A stretch of 5,538 nt of DNA from an uncultured Collinsella sp. GTDB taxonomy: Bacteria > Actinomycetota > Coriobacteriia > Coriobacteriales > Coriobacteriaceae. The stretch is taken from NCBI GenBank assembly GCA_900551305.1, contig URVK01000122.1, positions 1-5,538 on the forward strand, given 5' to 3'. Below the pieces are notes generated by a model. The model was not told the DNA's origin. It made no database searches and was given only the letters and a program-made list of their open reading frames with translations. Positions 1-5,538 of the stretch are shown one piece after another (position 1 is the stretch's first letter; the number at the start of each line of letters is the position of its first letter). A program made the translations under genes and the position numbers.

Positions 1-65
1 GGTTCCTTCACGCCGCAGGCGTCCCCCCCCCCCCCCCGCCGCTTTATGCCGATGCGTAACGAGCG
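1..65. other. Non-coding tail downstream of the signalling operon
   Basis: These 65 bases follow the response regulator stop. Apart from the C15 run and the 5-bp inverted repeat at 10-22, nothing recognisable is present. On the minus strand there is no T run after the small stem, so I do not call a terminator; the operon's transcript end is probably left of the window. Confidence 0.5.
23..37. repeat. Homopolymer tract of 15 C (15 G on the minus strand)
   Basis: Fifteen consecutive C lie 28 bases beyond the response regulator stop. A run this long is far beyond chance and prone to slippage, so the length may vary between cells or be a sequencing or assembly artefact. It lies outside any gene visible here; whether it belongs to the promoter or coding region of a gene to the left cannot be seen. 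The flanking 10-22 holds a small inverted repeat (ACGCC-GCA-GGCGT). Confidence 0.9.
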
Positions 66-686
66 CTAGCGCTCCATGTTGGGAACGATGCTGCCCTCCG
101 TTACTGCGCGCACGGCCAAGCGCATGATGTTGTCGTAGCCGGTCTTGCTCAGGATCTCCGAGATGCGGCGTTTGATGGTGCCCTCGCTCATAAACAGCTC
201 GGCCGCGATCTCGCGGCGGCTTTTACCCTCGCAGGCAAGGCGCAAGATCGACAGCTCGACATCGTCGAGGGCCGCCGTGCCCGAGAAGATGCTCTCGGGC
301 GGCTTGGGAAACGTGCAGTAACCCGCCAGCGTGGAGCGCATCACGGCGAATAGCTCGTCGATACCGACGTTCTTGTACACAAAGCTGTCGACGCCCGCCT
401 CGCGGGCCTGATCGACAAAGGTGATCTCGGGCATGCCGGTCATGATAATGACGCGGCACTCGGGCAGTTGTTCTTTAATGCGCGCCGCCGCCACGATGCC
501 GTTGGAATCATGCTCGGTGCATACGTCCATCAGTATCATGTCCGGGCGCTCCTTGAGCGCGACACCCAAGGCCTCGGAAGCATCGGCAATGGCGGAAACA
601 ACGGTCATATCGGGCTGGTCGCCAACGGAGCGCGCCAGGCTCTCGCGCAAGATAGCTTGGTCTTCGACGATAAGGACGCGAATCAT
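66..686 (-). CDS. Two-component response regulator, NarL/FixJ (LuxR-HTH) family
   Basis: This is a DNA-binding response regulator of 206 residues, the usual length for the family. The receiver domain (about 1-120) has the acidic pair Glu8/Asp9 in VLIVEDQ, the phospho-acceptor Asp54 in ILMDV, the switch threonine Thr83 in IIMTG and the conserved Lys105 in FVYKN, so all phosphorylation residues are present. The C-terminal LuxR-type helix-turn-helix spans about 140-196 (LDDVELSILRLACEGKSRRE onward), with recognition helix SEGTIKRRISEIL. The ATG at 686 overlaps the kinase stop by four bases (ATGA) and has a strong Shine-Dalgarno site, so it is the third gene of the signalling operon and almost surely the partner of that kinase. 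The stop is TAG at 68-66. Its target promoters cannot be read from this window; the operon's own upstream region and the adjacent phospho-beta-glucosidase locus are candidates. Confidence 0.96.
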   Translation of the reverse strand: MIRVLIVEDQAILRESLARSVGDQPDMTVVSAIADASEALGVALKERPDMILMDVCTEHDSNGIVAAARIKEQLPECRVIIMTGMPEITFVDQAREAGVDSFVYKNVGIDELFAVMRSTLAGYCTFPKPPESIFSGTAALDDVELSILRLACEGKSRREIAAELFMSEGTIKRRISEILSKTGYDNIMRLAVRAVTEGSIVPNMER

Positions 687-2182
687 GAGTTTCTCCTTTG
701 AGCTGTGGCGCTGGCGTTGAGCGGGATGGACACCGCAAGCGTAAAGGGCGGGGCGGCATGGATTTCCAGGCAGCCGCCCAGATCTTGCGCGACATGCCTC
801 ATACCTGGAATACCCGTTCCCTCGCGATACGATACGGGTGCAGGCGCGCCGTCGTTAGAAACGGTCATCCGCGCAACAGCGCTGCCTTCCGACGTCTCCC
901 GCCACAGGCGCACATGGACCCGATGGGCCTGTGCATGCTTGGTGGCATTGGTCGAGGCTTCGCGGATAATCTGCAGAAAGGCTGCGGCGACACGCGCGTC
1001 CTCAGGCAGCTCGCCCTCCACATCGATCTGCACGCTCACCAGGCCAAAGGCATGGACGATATCGCCCAGTTGCTCTGTCGGTTCGGTGTCGCCCCCACTG
1101 CGCAGATCGGCAGCGATTGAGCGCAGCAGCGGGTCGATCTGCTCGAGTGACTCGTCATCCAGGCGCCCCTCCTCCAGATAACGATGGAGGATGGACAGGC
1201 GCTGCCCGATCACGTCGTGCACGCGAGCGCGCATACGCAGATAGGCCGCATTGTCAGCAACTTTTTTGACTTCTTCGATCTGGGCTTGGAGCTCTTGGCC
1301 CGCAAGCTCAAGCAGGTGGTTGGCTTGCGCCAGGCGATCATGAGCATGCGCATACTCTGTTACATCCAGGCCGATAATGCGCTCAAAGAGGCGGCCCGAA
1401 ACCATAACGTCATCGTGCACAAACAAGCGAATCTCGGCGGGAGAAACCTCGACCACCGCCCGCGCCTCACCAAAGCGGTCCAGATTAATCCGCACACGGT
1501 TCTGGCTGCTTTCGGGCATTTGCATGCTGAGTTTGCGCAGGTCGTTCCATGTGCCGCTCATATCGCCTAGGTCGGTGGGCATATGAAGTTCCACCAGGTT
1601 TCTGCGCATGCAGCGGTTCATGAGCAGCGGACGGCCCCTCGGGTCCAGATACAGGATGCCCACGGGAATCACGTTGATGGTCTCGATCGTCGAGAACGCG
1701 GTGATATCCTCCTGGCGGTTACGGACGTCCATCAAGAGCGCCGCGATGGAACGGAACAGGAAGAACGCTCCCTCTGCGATAAGGACAACGGTCCACGCCG
1801 AGCCCATGGCAAAAACCACCGGCGGTGTAACGGCGACAACAAGCAGCAGCTCGACCAGCATGACGGGGCGACGATAGCGCACCATAAGCACCACGCCATA
1901 GGCAAAGATTGCGGCATTGAGCCACAGCACTCCGCCCATTGCCCTGGCGCAAACGTCAAGCGGCGCCACCAGATACGAGCCAGACGACGCGAACAGGATA
2001 AGCGCCGAAACCACCAGGTGGAGCACGAGGCTCGCCTCGTAGGCGCAAATCACCTTACGGTTATAGGACGAGCGGCGCGATGAAATGAGCGGGACGTGGA
2101 TCGTCTGCAGACACGCAGCCAGGGCAAAGACAACATCGAGCGCAACGATTTGGGGAAGGATGAGCGAAATCGTCATCGTCAC
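683..2182 (-). CDS. Membrane sensor histidine kinase, HisKA_3/NarX-DesK type
   Basis: This is the catalytically intact kinase of the operon, 499 residues, expected to autophosphorylate and pass the phosphate to the response regulator encoded next. Five hydrophobic spans (about 7-28, 49-71, 80-101, 106-125, 128-150) anchor it in the membrane with little extracytoplasmic sequence. A PAS-like domain follows (about 165-275, starting ETINVIPVGILYLDPRGR), then a coiled coil (about 275-312). The H box ARVHDVIGQRLSIL carries the phospho-acceptor His322, followed by Asp323. The ATP-binding domain has the N box REASTNATKHA (Glu408, Asn412), SNDGAP (443-447) and the G box GTGIPGMRHVAQDLGG (455-470). The start is GTG 2182, supported by GAGGG seven bases upstream; ATG 2176 is an alternative. 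It overlaps the sensor gene and the regulator gene by four bases each, so the three are translationally coupled. Its input may come partly from the kinase-dead sensor protein; that is inference. Confidence 0.95.
   Translation of the reverse strand: MTMTISLILPQIVALDVVFALAACLQTIHVPLISSRRSSYNRKVICAYEASLVLHLVVSALILFASSGSYLVAPLDVCARAMGGVLWLNAAIFAYGVVLMVRYRRPVMLVELLLVVAVTPPVVFAMGSAWTVVLIAEGAFFLFRSIAALLMDVRNRQEDITAFSTIETINVIPVGILYLDPRGRPLLMNRCMRRNLVELHMPTDLGDMSGTWNDLRKLSMQMPESSQNRVRINLDRFGEARAVVEVSPAEIRLFVHDDVMVSGRLFERIIGLDVTEYAHAHDRLAQANHLLELAGQELQAQIEEVKKVADNAAYLRMRARVHDVIGQRLSILHRYLEEGRLDDESLEQIDPLLRSIAADLRSGGDTEPTEQLGDIVHAFGLVSVQIDVEGELPEDARVAAAFLQIIREASTNATKHAQAHRVHVRLWRETSEGSAVARMTVSNDGAPAPVSYREGTGIPGMRHVAQDLGGCLEIHAAPPFTLAVSIPLNASATAQRRNS
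693..699 (-). promoter_or_regulatory. Strong Shine-Dalgarno site of the response regulator
   Basis: AAAGGAG on the minus strand lies 6 bases before the ATG at 686 and within the last codons of the kinase gene. It fixes the regulator start and supports efficient independent initiation as well as coupling through the ATGA overlap. Confidence 0.85.
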
Positions 2183-3978
2183 TCACCCGCCCTCGGCATC
2201 AACACGATCATACGCAACTGGCCGGGTTCGCCCTCAAGGCGGTATGCCACGTTGCGCCTTTGCAGAGCGCTTTCGAGCTCTTGCGCAGCGGGCGTCTGCG
2301 AAAGATCTGCATCATCGTTGGAAAAAAGCGTGGCGCGCAGCTCGACACTGCATCGGTCATGGTCGCCCAAGTGATACATAAGCGCCGGATGGTCGGTGGT
2401 GTAGGCAAAAAACGCAAAGTCATACACGCAGTCGTACAGGGCGCTTACCGTACTGGCGTGCATCGGGCGCCGTATGGCGATAATCGAGGCGCAATCGATA
2501 TCGATGGTGCGCAGGTCGCTTGCGAGCTCGTTGGCAATGAGCTGAATGCGGTCGCGATCAAAACCGCTCTCCCCGTGCTGTGCCAACGTGAGCGACCCCT
2601 TGCGCTTGCAATAGGCGACGAGCATCTTGGCGCGCTGCAGCATGCGGTAGCGCTCGTGCGAAGACGCTTCGTCGGTCAACGGCGGCAGCGAGCTCAGCAG
2701 GTCGTACATCCCTTCGAGCGCGCGGGCAAGCGCCTGGTCCACGTCTTGGACCAGCAAGGTCTCGGCCTCTTGATCTGCCAAATGCGTCTTAAGGTCGTAG
2801 TCGGCGGCGAGCAGCTCGTTTTGACGCTGCAGCTCCATGCGACGATGTGCCAGTTCACGGTTAAGCTCGTTGAGATCCGACACGTCTTGGGCAAGCAGGG
2901 CCGATCCGCCCAGCAGTGGAAAGGCGCGGTACATCACATCGGGATCGGACGCCACGGCAAAGGCATGGGCGCGGCCGTGCGCCTGGGCCCGCAACTCCTC
3001 GCGCACGCCTACCGGCATTGGCTTTGACACTGGCGTGACATAGACTTCCTGCAGGTCGCGCGTTAGAACTTTGAGGTCAAGCGGCAAGGTGTCGAAAATG
3101 CCGGCAATGTCGTGATATGACGGAATGACACCGCAATCGAGACAGATTTCCATCGCCACCACGCACAGAACGCAATAGACGAGCGAAAAGTTGAGCTTCC
3201 ATGCCCAGGGCACGCGCAACGCATACGAGATGGCAAAGAATGCGCCACCCAGCAGTACGAGCGCCGCCGTACCCGAGAAACGCTGGATGCGAAAGGACGA
3301 GGACCGACCAACCAGGATAAAAAAGGTCACGAAGTTAAAGGCCGTCCACACTAAGACGGCGAAATAACCCCAGCCGTACGTGTAATCGTTGCTCCAGGTG
3401 TCGCTCGTACGGTCAAAGCGGAAGACCTGCTGGTGAAAATCGTTGGTGAGCACAAATCCGATAAGCAGGATGGCCACAATCCACAGCGCGGCGCAGTAGC
3501 GGCGACCCAGGCGGTGTTGCTCCAGGCCCGCAAGGCGCAGACCACACAACTGGTAGAGCAGCGGAATGAGCGTCATGGGCACGTAGTACAGGTACCACAG
3601 CACGGTGGCATAGAACGGCGTGAACGACTTGTACTTGAGAATGACTTCGATCATCCACAGGGCGCAGATGGAGGCGATGGCAACAAGGCGGCGGCGCAAC
3701 ACATAGTCCAAACAGCGCAGATAGACCGATACGCCCCAGATCGAAAATATAATTGCGGCGACAAGCAGCGGGAGAGAGCTCGAATGGACGAGCGCATCCA
3801 CGACCTCTTCGGACACCTCGCTATAGGCGGGCACGGCGTTAGAAAGTTTGGGGTCGAAGGCGAACAGCGCCGGCAAGACTGCCAAAAGCATGAGGAACAG
3901 CGCGGTGATGACACCGGCGATAGCAAAGACGCGGTGGCGGTACACCTGATGTGTTATGCCAACCAGGAATCGCGGCAT
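2179..3978 (-). CDS. Membrane sensor protein, 7TM-histidine-kinase-like, with degenerate kinase region
   Basis: This is a probable membrane sensor of 599 residues from the ATG at 3978. Hydrophobic spans lie at about 17-41, 69-88, 98-116, 122-146, 161-179, 202-224, 235-254 and 263-283. The arginine-rich loops (88-97, 148-160, 225-234) all fall on the cytoplasmic side if the N-terminus is inside. Spans 2-8, with the LTNDFHQQVF loop after span 5 and EICLDCGVIPS after span 8, resemble the N-terminal 7TM region of histidine kinases; span 1 and a ~27-residue acidic outer loop precede it. A PAS-like stretch (about 285-365) and a probable coiled coil (about 366-405) follow. The DHp-like segment LLVQDVDQALARAL has Asp414 where the downstream kinase has its phospho-accepting His, and no N box or G boxes are recognisable after it, so it looks catalytically dead. 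The frame extends upstream to ATG 4062 and TTG 4131, but the TTG lies in a hairpin and neither has a clear Shine-Dalgarno; TTG 3987, with AGGGG seven bases ahead, is another option. The stop overlaps the next gene's GTG by four bases. The ligand is unknown. Confidence 0.88.
   Translation of the reverse strand: MPRFLVGITHQVYRHRVFAIAGVITALFLMLLAVLPALFAFDPKLSNAVPAYSEVSEEVVDALVHSSSLPLLVAAIIFSIWGVSVYLRCLDYVLRRRLVAIASICALWMIEVILKYKSFTPFYATVLWYLYYVPMTLIPLLYQLCGLRLAGLEQHRLGRRYCAALWIVAILLIGFVLTNDFHQQVFRFDRTSDTWSNDYTYGWGYFAVLVWTAFNFVTFFILVGRSSSFRIQRFSGTAALVLLGGAFFAISYALRVPWAWKLNFSLVYCVLCVVAMEICLDCGVIPSYHDIAGIFDTLPLDLKVLTRDLQEVYVTPVSKPMPVGVREELRAQAHGRAHAFAVASDPDVMYRAFPLLGGSALLAQDVSDLNELNRELAHRRMELQRQNELLAADYDLKTHLADQEAETLLVQDVDQALARALEGMYDLLSSLPPLTDEASSHERYRMLQRAKMLVAYCKRKGSLTLAQHGESGFDRDRIQLIANELASDLRTIDIDCASIIAIRRPMHASTVSALYDCVYDFAFFAYTTDHPALMYHLGDHDRCSVELRATLFSNDDADLSQTPAAQELESALQRRNVAYRLEGEPGQLRMIVLMPRAGE
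2190..2194 (-). promoter_or_regulatory. Shine-Dalgarno site deciding the GTG start of the histidine kinase
   Basis: GAGGG on the minus strand lies 7 bases before the GTG at 2182 and inside the end of the preceding gene. The alternative ATG at 2176 would be 13 bases away. The spacing favours the GTG, which also creates the GTGA overlap with the upstream stop codon. Confidence 0.6.
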
Positions 3979-3990
3979 AGCGAACAACCT

Positions 3991-4029
3991 GCCGCCCCTG
4001 GGATCCGCCACGGGAGCGGATCGGGCGGC
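3991..4029 (-). promoter_or_regulatory. Leader hairpin just upstream of the sensor gene start
   Basis: Two nested perfect inverted repeats form one long stem: outer arms GCCGCCC (3991-3997) and GGGCGGC (4023-4029), inner arms GATCCGC (4002-4008) and GCGGATC (4016-4022), with a 7-base loop and a 4-base bulge (3998-4001). In the minus-strand RNA this is 14 bp of GC-rich stem ending 12 bases before the ATG at 3978. It covers an AGGGG that could serve as Shine-Dalgarno, while AGG at 3990-3988 stays just outside. It could limit translation initiation or act as an attenuator. If translation instead began at the ATG at 4062, the repeat would lie inside coding sequence. Confidence 0.5.
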
Positions 4030-4071
4030 CGCGTGGCCGATATGTCGCTCGCGGGTACCCATAGTACTTTT

Positions 4072-4077
4072 AGTGTA
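4072..4077 (-). promoter_or_regulatory. Weak candidate -10 hexamer for the signalling operon
   Basis: On the minus strand the hexamer TACACT matches TATAAT at four of six positions and sits in the most AT-rich part of the gap (TACACTAAAAGTACTATG). A start about 7 bases downstream would put the transcript 5' end near 4064-4066, ahead of the leader hairpin. I find no convincing -35 element at 16-18 bases; the T-rich CTTTTT around 4093-4098 is the nearest candidate. Three GTAC tetramers (4055-4058, 4064-4067, 4075-4078) surround the site and could be chance. Confidence 0.2.
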
Positions 4078-4128
4078 CCGACAGATGGGTCGAAAAAGCG
4101 GGCCGCATGTCCCAAAATCCGCAGACGG

Positions 4129-4169
4129 CAAGGCGCCCGGCGAGCATTAACTGCTCGTAGGGCGCCTTG
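4129..4169 (-). terminator. Strong hairpin after the GH1 gene, probable terminator or mRNA 3' end
   Basis: A 10-bp GC-rich arm (CAAGGCGCCC, 4129-4138) pairs perfectly with GGGCGCCTTG (4160-4169). After a 2x2 mismatch, a further 6 bp (CGAGCA/TGCTCG) close a 5-base loop at 4147-4151. It begins about 29 bases after the GH1 stop. On the minus strand there is no U run directly after the stem; the first T-rich stretch (GGATTTTGGG) comes about 10 bases later. It is therefore a non-canonical intrinsic terminator or an mRNA-stabilising 3' stem rather than a textbook terminator. Confidence 0.5.
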
Positions 4170-4197
4170 GTCAGGAGGCTACGGTTATCGGGAAAGC

Positions 4198-5538
<1,341 letters not shown>

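Noticed and set aside
10..22. Inverted repeat ACGCC-GCA-GGCGT as the operon terminator
   Set aside because: The stem is only 5 bp with a 3-base loop, and on the minus strand it is followed by GAAGGAACC rather than a T run.
1583..2083. 166-codon plus-strand open frame rich in His, Arg and Gln
   Set aside because: It is antisense to the kinase's membrane and PAS-like region; the odd composition is the mirror of hydrophobic codons and no family is recognisable.
2260..3027. 255-codon open frame on the plus strand, antisense to the sensor gene
   Set aside because: It lies wholly opposite a well-supported coding region, shows no recognisable domain, and is the kind of open antisense frame expected in GC-rich coding DNA.
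4093..4097. T5 tract (minus strand) as the U run of a terminator
   Set aside because: Only a 4-bp GCGG/CCGC stem with a long loop can be drawn immediately ahead of it, too weak for an intrinsic terminator.
3979..4131. Upstream extension of the sensor protein to a TTG at 4131 (51 extra residues)
   Set aside because: The TTG sits in the 10-bp stem of the post-GH1 hairpin and has no ribosome site; the extension also crosses the leader hairpin, contains AGG codons and adds no recognisable domain. An ATG at 4062 remains possible but also lacks a ribosome site.

Overview
The window comes from a GC-rich bacterium and looks coriobacterial (gut Actinomycetota, Collinsella-like). That is inferred from the base composition, from a LuxR-type regulator with a 'KSRREIAAELFMSEGTIKRR' helix-turn-helix, and from the pairing of membrane histidine kinases with phospho-beta-glucosidase genes. 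The assignment rests on family resemblance recalled from memory, not on a search. All four protein genes lie on the minus strand, so transcription runs from high to low coordinates.

Layout in transcription order. (1) 5538-4198: a GH1 6-phospho-beta-glucosidase, cut at its 5' end by the window edge. (2) 4197-3979: a 219-base gap with a strong GC-rich hairpin just after the GH1 stop (4129-4169), a weak promoter-like hexamer near 4072-4077, and a second long hairpin (3991-4029) just ahead of the next likely start. (3) 3978-2179: a multi-span membrane protein with a 7TM-histidine-kinase-type sensor half and a kinase-like tail lacking the phospho-accepting histidine and a recognisable N box. (4) 2182-683: a second membrane histidine kinase with intact H, N and G boxes. 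(5) 686-66: a NarL/FixJ-type response regulator with a complete receiver domain and a LuxR-type HTH. (6) 1-65: a non-coding tail with a run of 15 C (15 G on the transcribed strand).

Genes 3-5 overlap by four bases at each junction (GTGA and ATGA) and are almost certainly one translationally coupled operon. The simplest model is that the apparently kinase-dead 7TM protein senses something at the membrane and controls the active kinase, which phosphorylates the response regulator at Asp54; the regulator then binds DNA. Its targets are unknown. The GH1 gene lies upstream in the same direction but is separated by hairpins, so a shared function in beta-glucoside use is possible and not shown. The most interesting item is this three-protein signalling unit made of a degenerate sensor kinase and an intact kinase; next are the leader hairpin before the sensor gene and the C15 tract. 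I found no mobile element, CRISPR array, tRNA or rRNA.
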